From positions 27,206-91,205 of the forward strand of contig CAUYUJ010020524.1 of assembly GCA_963575745.1 (NCBI GenBank): 64,000 nucleotides of DNA, read 5' to 3'. The notes under the pieces are model-generated. The model was not told the origin of the DNA. It worked only from the letters and a program-made list of their open reading frames with translations, and did not search any database. Made by a program: the position numbers and the translations under genes. Numbering within the stretch: the stretch's first letter is position 1; the number at the start of each line of letters is the position of its first letter. Source of the DNA: Prorocentrum cordatum (lineage: Eukaryota > Sar > Dinophyceae > Prorocentrales > Prorocentraceae). Shown here piece after piece: positions 37,967 through 47,870 of this stretch.

Positions 37967-39011
37967 CCCAGGCCGGGGGGGCGCTGGACGATCTTGGACA
38001 ACGCTATCAAGCACAGGCGCGCGACGGCATCTGAGGAGCTTCTGGGGTGTTCCGCATGCTTCGTCAACTGGCTGTTGGAGGCACCTCTTGGGTGCTTCTT
38101 GGGGGGGCGTCTGAGGGTCCCTTGGGGGCATCGGTTCTGCAATCTGAAGCCGTCAGTGGCCGTCTTGGCTGCGTGGAGGCCCGACTTGAGGCCACCTGCG
38201 GCCAGATTGAGACAATCCGGAAGCCTCCCGGGGGCCTGCTGGAAGCAGTTTCGGCGCATCGAGGGCTCTCTTGGGCTATTTTAAAACCTCTTGGACGTCT
38301 CCTAGGGGCCTTTTAGGCCCTCGGGAAGCTTTTGGGGTCCTCGTCGGACCACTTGGGGGCCTCTTGCGGCCTCCTGTGGGCCTTTTGGGGGGAACGCTCT
38401 GCTGTTGGGTCGCGTTCCCCTTCTTGGGCCTCTCTTGGGGCTCTTGGGGCCCTCTCGGGCCGTCTTGGGCGCCTCAAGCACCGTCTTGGGGCCCTCGCGG
38501 GCAGTCTTGGGGGTCTCTTGGAGACCTCTTCCTCTATATTGGAGCGGTATTGGAAGCCTCTTGGGCCGTCTTGGAGCATCGGGATGCCAAAAGGCAGAAA
38601 AAAAACATGAAAACCCGTCAAAGCCCAATCTTAACACGATGAGTTGTGCCTCTTGGGGCCATCTTGGGAGATTTCTTGGAACCTCGTCGGCCCTCTTAGG
38701 AATTTCTTGGGGGCCTCTTGGATCCGATTGGGGGCCTCTTGGGACTTCCCGAGAACCTCACGGGGTAGAAAGCTCGGATTCTCGGTTCGTGTTTCCCTTC
38801 TTGGGCCTCTCTTGGAGCCGTCTTGGGGCCCTCTCGGGTCGTCTTGGGCGCCTCAGGCACCGCCTTGGGGCCCTCGTGGGCCGCCCAGGGCCCTCTTGGA
38901 AGCCTCTTCGGCTATCTTGGAGCTGTCTTGGAGGCCTCTTCCTTCTCCTCGTCCCCCTCCTCCTCCTCCCACTCCAGCTCTCTCTCCTCCTGATCTTCCT
39001 CCTCCTCCTGC

Positions 39012-39045
39012 AGCGTGTTCTGGAAGGCTCTCGCCGGAACATGCT
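39012..39045. repeat. 34-bp palindrome, diverged copy 3
   Basis: AGCGTGTTCT-N14-GGAACATGCT: the same length and spacing with partly compensating arm changes. Confidence 0.6.
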
Positions 39046-39720
39046 GTGCACAAGTGCTGTCACTGCCCCCGCCACCGTGCCCTGGGTGGTGGGTCAGAGG
39101 CCTCATGGGTGTTAGTTTGGATCTCGTGGTTGGCCTGTCGGGGACGTCGTGAAGGCAGTTTCGCAGCTTCTCGGTAGCCGTTTTGGGACCGTTGTGGGGC
39201 CTCCTCGGGGCTGTTTTGTGGCCTCTTCAGGCCTCGTTCGGGCCTCCTGGGTGCCTCTTGGAGGCCTCCTGGGGCCTCTTGGGGGCTCCTTAGGTCCTCC
39301 TGGGGCACTCTTCAAGCGGGAGGGTCGAATTTTGGAGTCGTGGTCCCCCTCTTGGGTGCATCTTGGGGTCGTCTTGGGGCTCTGTGGGGCTGTCTTGGGC
39401 GACTCCGGGGCCGTCCTGGGGCCCTCTTGGACCGTCTTGGGGCGCTCTTGGGAGCCTATTGAGCCGTCGTGGAAAGTCGGACAGCCGAAAAAGCTGGAAG
39501 GTCAAAATCGTTCGAAAACCTTCGTAAAATTGACGATCTCGGCCTCTTGAAGCGCTCTGGAGAGGCGTCTTGAAGCGTCGTGGAGTGCCTTGGGGGGCCT
39601 CTCGGGCCGTCTTGGGCCTTTCTTGGGCGTCCTGGAGCGGTCTTTCGGCGACTCGGGGCCCGCTTGGGCCGTCTTGGGAGCCTTTGGAGGCCCTCCTGGA
39701 TTTTTTTGGACCTCCCCGGC

Positions 39721-40059
39721 CGCCCCGTCCTCCCATGGGGGGTCGGAGGCGGCGGCCTCCGAGGCTCAGGACGCCCGAAAATTGACAAAAACCGCCGTCG
39801 TGATTTTTCCAAGACGTCGGAGGTCCAGGTCGTGCTTCCCGCCTCCCCAGACCTCCGACGTCGTAATTTTTGCGACCTCGGGCCCAGGAATCGATTGGGA
39901 AAACGCACATGGGAAGGCAAGAAATGATGGACCCATCATTTCGTACCTGTGCCTTGATCAGTGGGACGGGCTTCGCACCGCCGCACATCACAAGACACGC
40001 TCGAGCGGATCCAGCCATGGCGACGTCGGGGACTGCAGAAGGTCGCAAGGACACGGAAT
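39721..40059. other. No gene; short inverted repeat
   Basis: GACGTCGGAGGTC near 39,813 is inverted as GACCTCCGACGTC near 39,850. No other feature seen. Confidence 0.4.
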
Positions 40060-40165
40060 CTGAAAGGAAGAGAGAGAAAGATAGAGAGAAAGAGAGGCAG
40101 AGAGAGACAGACAGACAGAGAGCGAAGGAAAGAGAGAGAGAGATGGAGAGAGAGATAGAGAGAGG

Positions 40166-40198
<33 letters not shown>

Positions 40199-40235
40199 AG
40201 AGAGAGAGAGAGAGGCAGAGAGAGGCAATGGAGAG
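40060..40235. repeat. (GA)n tract with a ~26-nt poly-A run
   Basis: GAGA/GACA repeats interrupted by a long run of A from about 40,167, then GA again. It ends at the GAGGCGAGCTTGAGTCAACG segment that flanks element C. Confidence 0.9.
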
Positions 40236-40277
40236 GAGGCGAGCTTGAGTCAACGAAAGTCGCAGGGAAGGGGGCAG

Positions 40278-40449
40278 TGAAGAATCTTTTTGGACCACTT
40301 CAATGGCTATGGAACGTGCCATGCAACACACTGGCAGCAAATAGGGGCAACAGTGCTGGGTCCCACTTGGTGGGACCCAAGACCTTGCAGCAGATTGTGT
40401 TACATCTGCATTGTCTGCATTGGGCTCTCGGGAGGTCCATTTCTGTTCA
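40278..40449 (-). repeat. 3' LTR of element C
   Basis: 172 bp. It contains a perfect 9-bp stem (GGGTCCCAC / GTGGGACCC) with a 3-nt loop at 40,358-40,378. A purine-rich GGGAGGCG (minus strand) directly precedes it and may be the polypurine tract. Confidence 0.9.
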
Positions 40450-40535
40450 CGCCTCCCGAGGGGTGTGCTGCAGGCGAGCGGCCGGCACACTCCCGAGACA
40501 GAACCGAGCCAGGCCCAAGCCATTCGAAGTAGATC

Positions 40536-42206
40536 TCACGCTCCTAGGGCCAAAGGGTGCTGACCCTCCCGGGGCTTGAAGCCCATCAGTGCGCTGAATC
40601 GTTGAACCTTGTCCCGATTCAAAAACTTAGTGAGAAGATCTGCTATCATGTCGTCGGTGTGATTCTTCCTCAGAGACACCTTGAAACGATCCATCGCTTC
40701 CTGCGCCCAGAGCCACACAGTGTCGATGTGCTTGGTCTTACCAAGCCCGCGTCGCGAGACCATGCCTATGGCAGCGGTCGCGTCCACGTTCACACTGAGA
40801 TTATACATAAGATTCCAATCTAAAGCTAACGATCGCAAGCCGCACAACTCACTCATGAGCGTAACTAGGCTATAGTACTCAGCTTCACCACTACTCAACG
40901 CTATGACTGACTGGCCACGGCACCAATGATGCAAGCAATGCAGACCGGCCATGATCGCGCCTCCTGACGTGCTCTTCCGTGTCCTGAGGCAGCCTGCGTG
41001 GTCTGCATCACACCAGCCGTCTAACCATGTGGCCGCTTCCTGGTTCTTGAAGTACTGCACAAGCCTAGGGCTACCTCGAAGATAGCGCGCAGCATGCTTC
41101 AGCAGAGCCACGTGGCGCTCGCAAGGGGCCTGCATCCCCTTGGCCATCTCGCGAACAGCTACACCTAGGTCAGGACGGTCCTGCGCGACGTACGCCAATC
41201 TCATGCATACAGACCGGTACCAAGTGCGCTCCTGCTCTGGGATGGCGATGTCCTCTTCCTCCACGGCGTCGGGCCGCTCACGGACCCCAGGCGTGGTGAG
41301 TTTGGTGTTAGCTCCACCTGAAGCCAACCCCAATTCGCGAATCACGATGTCTACGTGTCGTGGGTCGCACTCCCACTCAATGCCCTCTGTCGTCCAAGTT
41401 AGGAGACGGTTCAAAGTGCGAATGCTCTGCACCGTGTCCGGCTCGCCGGGCGGGCCGAAGATGCCCTCCACCTTCACGGTCCACTCCTTGTTCAGCTCCT
41501 TGAACAGCCAGTCGACGTCGATCCCGGCGGCCAGGCTCACGAAGTTGTCACCGTGGAGCGTCGCCCTGATGTCTCTGACCGGGTGCCAGAAGATGCACGG
41601 GGAGCTCCGGCCCTGACGAAAGCCTAGGGCCCTCATCTCGGTAGCCACCAGCTTCTCCCACAGGGACGCGGCATCCCGCATCCCATACATGGAACGAAGC
41701 AGCTTGCCCACCATGTCTCCCGTGATCCCGCGCTTCCGCTTGTACTCCTCAGGGAGCTCCACGAAGAGCAACCGCTCGGCCATGGCCCAGAAGTGCGCCT
41801 TCTTGACGTCCAGGAACTGCAACACGTACTGCCCCTTCTTGGCGTACACCACCCCCTTCCTGGGCAGCACTGTGGTGACCGCGATGCTGAGGAGCATCTT
41901 TAACGATGCCAGTGGGGGCATTGCGGCAAAGTACTGCTCAACAGAGCCCTTGTGGCGCATCTCCTTCCCGACGATCCTGCTCCTCACCTGGTAGTCGACC
42001 TCGTCGCCCTTGTTCACGTCGACCCATCGCGTGCCGATCACCTTATGACCGGCTGGTCTGGGCACCACCTCCCAGAGGCCGATGTCGTCGATGAACTCGA
42101 TCTCCTCCATCCTCGCCTCCTGGGTCAGATCCTGGGGCAGCACCTTGCCCGAGAGGTCGTCCCGGTAGCACAGGTCCTCGGGCCCAATGTAGTTGGTACC
42201 GGGCAT
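40536..42206 (-). pseudogene. Element C reverse transcriptase and RNase H (active-site Asp to Asn)
   Basis: A 556-codon frame with TRWVDVNKGDEVDYQVRSR (RVT_2 start), the first catalytic Asp in LQFLDVKKAHF, SMYGMRDAASLW, and LHGDNFVS at 41,544-41,549 where copia RTs have (Y/H)(V/G)DD: the second Asp is Asn. RNase H follows: WCDADHAGC, ALSSGEAEYYS, VDATAAIG, GKTKHIDTVWLW and TDDMIADLLTKFL, all acidic residues present. It ends about 90 bp before the 3' LTR and has no extension like element A's. Integrase lies upstream in another frame, and the frames meet near 42,205. The Asn would be expected to abolish polymerisation, so C probably relied on helper RT or was inactivated after insertion. Confidence 0.85.
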
Positions 42207-43948
42207 TCGTCTCCAGACTCGCGGATCTCCATGATCACGCGCTCCCTCTGGACCTCGACCAGGGCGCCGATGGCGCGCTCGACCTCGTCGTCGTCGCCGC
42301 CTCCGTCCATGAGCCGAGTCATGAACCCGATGGTGTCCTGCATGGCGTCGCCCTCCTCTGGGGCGGCTCGTTTAGCTCTGGATCCCTGCTCGTCCACCTC
42401 CATCTGGGGGTGCTGACCCGAAGCTGGGGCCGCGCCTCCATCCACCTGCATCTCCTGGGGTACCGGGGACGGCCGGCTCGAAGACGAAGCCGCGCCCCCT
42501 GCAGCCGCTCCAGGTGCAGGTATCCTGGGTCGCCTGCCCGTGCCGCTCTCTACAGGCGGGTCCGCGGCAGGCCTCTTCTCGACTCGACGCGCTCTCGCAG
42601 CCATCAGCCGAGAATTGCGATTGGGATCAGCCGCGACTGCAGCCTCGATCCGCTCTCTGCACTCCGGCGTGCGCAACAACCCCGACCTGGGGTGGCCCAT
42701 GTGCGTGGCCAGGCATGCCGGACAACCCTCGGTCTTTCCGTACTCCTCCAAGTCCGCGACCGTGATGTAGTAGCGCCTCTGCTGCCTGACCTGCTCGGCC
42801 GCCTCCGCGGGGACAGGAGGTACCTCGGGGCACTCGGGTTCGAGCTCTGCCGCGCCGGGGAGCTCGCGCACCTCCTCGCCCTCTGGGCTGTCCGGGATGG
42901 GCTTCCACGGGAGGCCCTTTAGCTTGCTCAGCGCCTCAGAATCGTAGCGCTGGTCCTCGGGCAGCCGCCGCACGGACTGCACGACGTGAACGCCCCTCTC
43001 GGTGCCGACGATCTTCTCCGTCGACTCCACCTTGACACCCAAGAAGAGACCTCTCTCCCATCTCGCCTCCAACTTGTGGCGCGTCCTCCTCCTGAACTCC
43101 ACGCTCTCGCCGAACGCAGGGAGTGCCACCTGCCACTCCTTACCCTTCACCCGCTGGAACGGCGTCATGCCGTCGTCACCGCGGTTGAAGATGTAGAACA
43201 GGTTCGAGGCGTGCTCGATGAGCCACGCTATGATTGGACTCTTCGGGTCCAGCTTCAAACGAGCATACTGCTCAACATGCTCCTTCAAAGTCCGCGCGAG
43301 CCCGTGTATGCTCTGGACCGCGCGCTCGGCCTCGCCATTGCTGGCCTTCTCGCCCCTCGGGGCCATCTCGATGACGATCTCGCCTGCCCACGTCTCCTTC
43401 AGCTTTTGGATCACTGCCTTGATGGAGCTCTCCTGGTCGCTCTTGGCGTTTACCTTCTTGTACCCCAGCTTGTTCAAGTCGTTCGCCAGAACGCGAACCG
43501 GGTACAGGTTCATCTTCCCGTCCTTCTCCAGGCCCTTATGCGGCACTGGATGTGCGAAGGGGCACTTTGCCTTGCGATCGTATGCCACGATCACCGGCAG
43601 GTCCTTTCCAGCCACTGCCTCAAAAGGCGCTTCTCCAGGCACTCCGAAGAAGCCGTAGTCGGCGCTGAAGGTCGAGTACACCTCGCCGCTCTTGTCGTGC
43701 CTGTAATGCGGGCAACTCTTGGCTCGTCCCCGCACGCACGCTGTGCACCAGCTCCTGAAGGGGAGATGAGACACCTCGTGGTCCTCGATCATCTTCTTCG
43801 TTGGCCTCGGCGGCGCTGTCATCGCCACCGAAGCCGCCCCTTCGCCTCCTGCCAACCCAGCTGCACTCTCCATCCCGGGAGCCCGCGTAGCAACCTCCCC
43901 CGTGCTGGGGGCTGCCGCCGGAGATTCCTCCTCGATGATGGGGTACAC
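42125..43948 (-). pseudogene. Element C integrase
   Basis: Zinc-binding HEVSHLPFRSWCTACVRG (H-x3-H, C-x2-C; about 43,780-43,730), then core Asp in FSADYGF (near 43,660), Asp in KSDQES (near 43,437) and Glu in NGEAERAV (near 43,330). After it comes PFQRVKGKEW, RWERGLFLGVKVES and a downstream C-x2-C-x3-H segment (CPACLATHMGHPRSGLL) of unknown role. The frame starts 21 nt after the Gag-protease stop in a different frame, without an ATG at the junction (GTG at 43,948). Expression would need frameshifting, or the frame has decayed. Confidence 0.85.
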
Positions 43949-43968
43949 GCCTCGGGCCGGACTTACGG

Positions 43969-46765
43969 CTAAGCCTGCCGGGTGAAACCTCCCAGCTGGC
44001 CCTTGTCAGCCTTCTTAATCCACGCTGGTAGGACGTAGATGCCGTCCTTCTCGTAAATCTTCATGGTTTCCCCAGTCCGGTAGTTAAAGATCCCGCTACC
44101 TCCATTCTCTTCGGCATCAAACCACACGCAACTTCCGCTCTTCACCATCTTGCGCACTGAGCTCAAGGGGCGGTGGATGTCTCCCACCTCCCAGCTAGTG
44201 CGCATGTCCCCGCCGTTCATGAAGCCACAGATGAGGTCCTTCTCGCCGTCCTTGTGGACCTCGTGCTTGCTGGCGGTCTTGTACACCCGAGGCGAAACGC
44301 CAGTCTTGAGAGGGTGATCCATGGCAACATGCCGCGGCAGCATCGACGTAGACGCGCCGGAGTCGATGGCGATGTCGATGCGCTCCCTGCCTTCCTGCTG
44401 CCATTTACGCCAGGGCTCTGGGGCGGCGTCCGCCCAGCCTCTGGAGCCTCCCAGCGCGTTGATCTCTCCTCCTGCCGGGCGACTCCGGCTCCAGTCTGGA
44501 GCCGAGTCAGCCGGGCGACCGCGGCTCGATTGCGAAGCCTTGGCTGCCCTCCTCGACGCCCGACCCGAGACCACCCAAGGAGCATCCAGAACGGCATCCT
44601 GGCAGACTCGGCTCGATGACGAAGCCGTGCCGCCATGCCTGGATGGCAGAAACTCCTCTTTAGGCCTCGCCTGTCTCTTGGGCGCAGTGCCTGGATATTT
44701 GGCCAGCTCCTCTCGGCTGCGGCGCTCCTGCCGGGCCGTGCGCTGAGCCTGGATCCAGACGCCCCAGTCGAGACCTGATGCCTTCCTCTCTCTATCCTCC
44801 TTCTCTTTCTTCAGCCTCTTCCTCCTCTCTTTCTGCGCCGGCGTCTTCCGCTTGACGCTGGCAGGCTTCTCCCAGCTCCTTGCTTTGCGACCGGCAGCCC
44901 CGCCGTCGCGGGTCCTCATCTCCTCATGCCTTTCCTCTCTGCTCATCTCCTCATCCTTCTGATCCTCCTTATGTTCCTTCTCCTGCTCACTCTTCTTCTC
45001 GCCAGCGACAGCGGCAAGATGCTTCTCCAACCTCTGCCTGCTGTATTCTTTCCTCTTGGCGAGCTTCCTGGAACGACCAGCGGCCAGGTCGTCGTAGTAC
45101 CTGTCGGAATGCTGATTGTCCTTCCTCTCCTCTGTCTTCTCCTCTTCTTTCCTCGGCACTCTACTCTCCTTATTTTCCTCTTGCTCCTCATCCTTCTCCT
45201 CTTTGCTATGCTTCTTCTCCTCCTCAATCCTCCTCGTGCTGACCTTTCCTCCTCTGTCCTTTCTGGCCGAGCCCGGGGCCATTGCTGTCTTTTCCTTGTC
45301 CAGCTTCCTGTCGGCGATCCTGACTCTGGCGCACGGCGGCGGCGTCGGAGACGCACTCCGGCTCGAAGAGTGCGGCGTTGACGAATAGCTCGCCTCATCC
45401 TCCGGCTCGCTCTGGCTGTCGGGGCTCGAATGCGAAGCCCCGTCCGCCTCGGGAGGTGCACTCTCGTCGGACCCTGGCTCGCTCTCGGAGACCCCCACCA
45501 CCATGAACAGCGATGCCATCTCGCCCGGGATCTGCTGCTGCGCCTGCTCCTGCGGGTAGCCCCCGGGAGCGTCCGACAGCTCGCGCGCACCTCCGCGGCC
45601 TTTACCGCGCCTGTCCTTGCCGCCGCTCTTGTCCTTACCTTTGCCGTTTCCTGGCTCTCGTGGTGGCAGTTGGCGGCCGTTCACGTCGGTGCGGCCATAG
45701 CAATCGGCCCTCCTATGGCCCCACCGCCAGCATCGATCGCAGTACCCTTGGAACTGCTGCTGGGCAGAACCCCTGCCACCACCAGCGGGACCCGAAGTCG
45801 GTTTCCCGCTGGCTTGGCCGTCCTTTCCTTTGCCTTTGGAGTCCTTACCCTTACCTTTGCCTTTACCTCCTTTGGGGTCTTTGCCGCCGCGTGCCAGGGA
45901 TCCGATGTCCATCGGAGCCGGGCCAGTCCTGGCCTGCACCTGCTCGATGCACCGCTCGACCTCGGTCTTCAGGGACGCGTACGTGTCCAAGCGGGTGATG
46001 TGCATGTCGATGTGGTCGCTGAGCGTGTTCGGGCACATGCTCTGCAAGCACGCCTTCCTCATGGAGTCCGTCAGCTCCTCGCCCGTCCGTTCCTTGTAGT
46101 GCATGTAGTCGTGCTCCCACTGCTCAATCGCACTGAGCAGCTGGTCTATCCCGACCTGCGCCGGCCGCAGGATCTTCCTCAGCAGCCTGAGGTTTGCCAC
46201 GGGATTGTTCGGGTCGAACTTCCGAACAAGCCGGCGCCAAGCATCTAGGCCGCAGCTCTTCTTGGTATTCTTCACGATGTCAAATGCTGCTGTGCCCATC
46301 GTGGTCAAGCTGACCAAGATCGCACGCAGCTGAGCATTAAGCTCAGGCGTCCGCGGATGCTCGTCCACGATGTCCTGCACCCTCTCCGCCGCGATGGTTT
46401 CGCTGCCGAGGCCGGCGGCCCACTCGAGGATCTCCTCGGCGTCGCTGAACTGGCCGTTGAGCCAAGTGGTGAACTTGAAGCTCCAACCCTGCCAATCGGA
46501 CTCCTTGCCGGTGAATGCCACCGGCTTGCCCACCGCCTTCGTGTCGATGAGCCCCTCCTTGCGGCGCTCCTTCGACTCGCCCTCGAGGAACACCTTGTTC
46601 TGCTCCAGCGATACCTGGAGCGCACGTCCCTGCTCCGCCACTTTGGGCGGCCACCGCTGCCAGCGCGTCGTCCGAGCGCTGCTGCTGTTGCTGCGCCGCC
46701 AACTGCTGCTGGCGCAACGTCTCGCCTAGCTGGTTGAACGCGTTCAGCACCTGCTGCTCGTTCAT
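43969..46765 (-). pseudogene. Element C Gag-protease (one frameshift near the N-terminus)
   Basis: The probable start is ATG at 46,765 (MNEQQVLNAFNQLGETLRQQQ, Gln-rich). The frame slips by one base near a CCC run at about 46,645 and continues as an 890-codon frame. That frame contains the UBN2-like capsid segment (DWQGWSFKFTTWLNGQF; LDAWRRLVRKFDPNN; LRKILRPAQV), Gly/Lys-rich DNA/RNA-binding stretches, a CCHC knuckle CDRCWRWGHRRADC (C-x2-C-x4-H-x4-C), a long Lys/Glu-rich charged region (about 45,290-44,780) and the protease motif IDIAIDSGASTSMLP (about 44,370-44,325). It ends at TAG 43,969. The knuckle type differs from the CCCH fingers of elements A and B. Confidence 0.85.
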
Positions 46766-46879
46766 CTCCTATGCCGAAGGTCCGAGGCTCGATCTCGAAG
46801 CCTCGGCCTCCACCAGCTCCCACGTGCTTGAGCCGCGCGCGCGCGCGGGGGGAGCTGGAGCTGGGCCGTGGAAGGCTGA

Positions 46880-46895
46880 CCCAGCTCCGCTACCA
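46880..46895 (-). promoter_or_regulatory. Primer binding site of element C (3'-CCA type)
   Basis: TGGTAGCGGAGCTGGG on the minus strand immediately follows the 5' LTR. It would pair with a tRNA ending CTCCGCTACCA, close to the CTCTGCTACCA end of eukaryotic initiator tRNA-Met. The exact tRNA of this organism is not known from the window. Confidence 0.75.
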
Positions 46896-47068
46896 TGAAT
46901 AATCTTTTTGGACCACTTCAATGGCTATGGAACGTGCTATGCAACACACTGGCAGCAAATAGGGGCAACAGTGCTGGGTCCCACTTGGTGGGACCCAAGA
47001 CCTTGCAGCAGAATTGTGTTACATCTGCATTGTCTGCATTGGGCTCTCGGGAGGTCCATTTCTGTTCA
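46896..47068 (-). repeat. 5' LTR of element C
   Basis: 173 bp, TGAACAGAAATGG...AAAAAGATTATTCA on the minus strand. The 9-bp stem hairpin at 46,976-46,996 is conserved with the other LTR. Confidence 0.93.
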
Positions 47069-47870
47069 GGCAGGGGGAAGAAGGCCAGAGAGCGCCGAAA
47101 GATACAAATACTGGAACCCTCATGGGATTTTTTGGGGGGCCTCGTCCGGCCGCTCGCTGGGAGTTTGACGTAGCTTCTCGGGAGCCTCTGAACCTGTCGG
47201 GGGCCTCTTGGAAACAGGTTCGAAGCATTTTGGGGGCCGATTTGGGGCTTCTCGGGGCCTCCTTTGGGCCTCTTGGGGGTCTCCTGGGGCCTCTTGAGGG
47301 GCCTCCTTGGGGCCTCCTGGCGGCCTCTTGGGGCGGAAGGCTCGAGCTTGCGGTTCGTGGTCCCCCTCTGGGCCCCCTCTTGGGCCCGTCTTGGGGCCCT
47401 CTTGGGCCATCTTGGGCGCCTCTTGGGCCGTCTTGGGGCCCTCTTGGGCTGTCCTGGGGCCCTCTTGGAAGCTTCTTGGGCCGTCTTGGGGCGGTCTTGG
47501 GCGCCTCTTGGGCCGTCCTGTAACGTCGGAAAGCCCAAAAGCAACTTTGTTGAAAATGTACGTTTTACGAAGGGAATGGGCCAATTTTTGCGTCTAGGGG
47601 CCCTCTTGGGACGCATGTTGGAGGCTTCTTGGGGCCTCTTGGGGGCGTCCTTGGACGTCTGGAGGCCATCTTCAGCATCTCGGAGCCCTCTTGGAGGCCT
47701 CTTGGAAGTTTCTTGGGCCGTCTTGGGCGCTTCTGGGGCCCTCTTGTCTGACCAGGGAGGCCTCCGGCAAGCCCCGACGAGCCTCCGGGCCCCCCGGAGC
47801 CCACATTTGCGGTCGAGGTCCCGGCCCCGGGCCCCCGGACCCGGTGCGCCGATATATGTATAGACCAACG
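47069..47870. repeat. Right half of the repeat module split by element C
   Basis: Begins GGCAGGGGGAAGAAGGCC and matches 34,483 onward closely to about 47,515. It then carries its own AT-rich core (about 47,520-47,590) and ends with the same GGGCCCCCGGACCCGGTGCG-TATATGTA terminus as 35,214-35,255. Confidence 0.88.

Larger units (their letters stand above)
36016..39720. repeat. GC-rich minisatellite modules with AT-rich cores, block 2
   Basis: CTTGGGCCGTCTTGGGGCC-type units, interrupted by AT-rich cores at about 36,155-36,225, 36,765-36,825, 37,142-37,200, 38,580-38,645 and 39,470-39,540. It includes three 34-bp palindromes (37,443, 37,538, 39,012) and one TTCG palindrome (37,926-37,966). The long Pro/Arg/Gln/Lys-rich minus-strand frames arise from the repeat and show no domain. 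Confidence 0.8.
40278..47068 (-). mobile_element. Complete copia-type LTR retrotransposon C
   Basis: LTRs of 172 bp (40,278-40,449) and 173 bp (46,896-47,068), TG...CA, differ by two substitutions and one 1-nt indel. A perfect 5-bp target duplication GGCAG lies at 40,273-40,277 and 47,069-47,073. The interior on the minus strand has a 3'-CCA-type PBS, Gag with CCHC knuckle, protease, integrase, RT and RNase H, in copia order. Near-identical LTRs indicate recent insertion, yet the coding region needs at least three frame changes. The unoccupied target sequence is present at 34.45-34.93 kb. Confidence 0.93.

Noticed and set aside
43000-43972. 328-codon plus-strand frame opposite element C integrase
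   Set aside because: Antisense shadow of the integrase coding region, which has all catalytic motifs on the minus strand.
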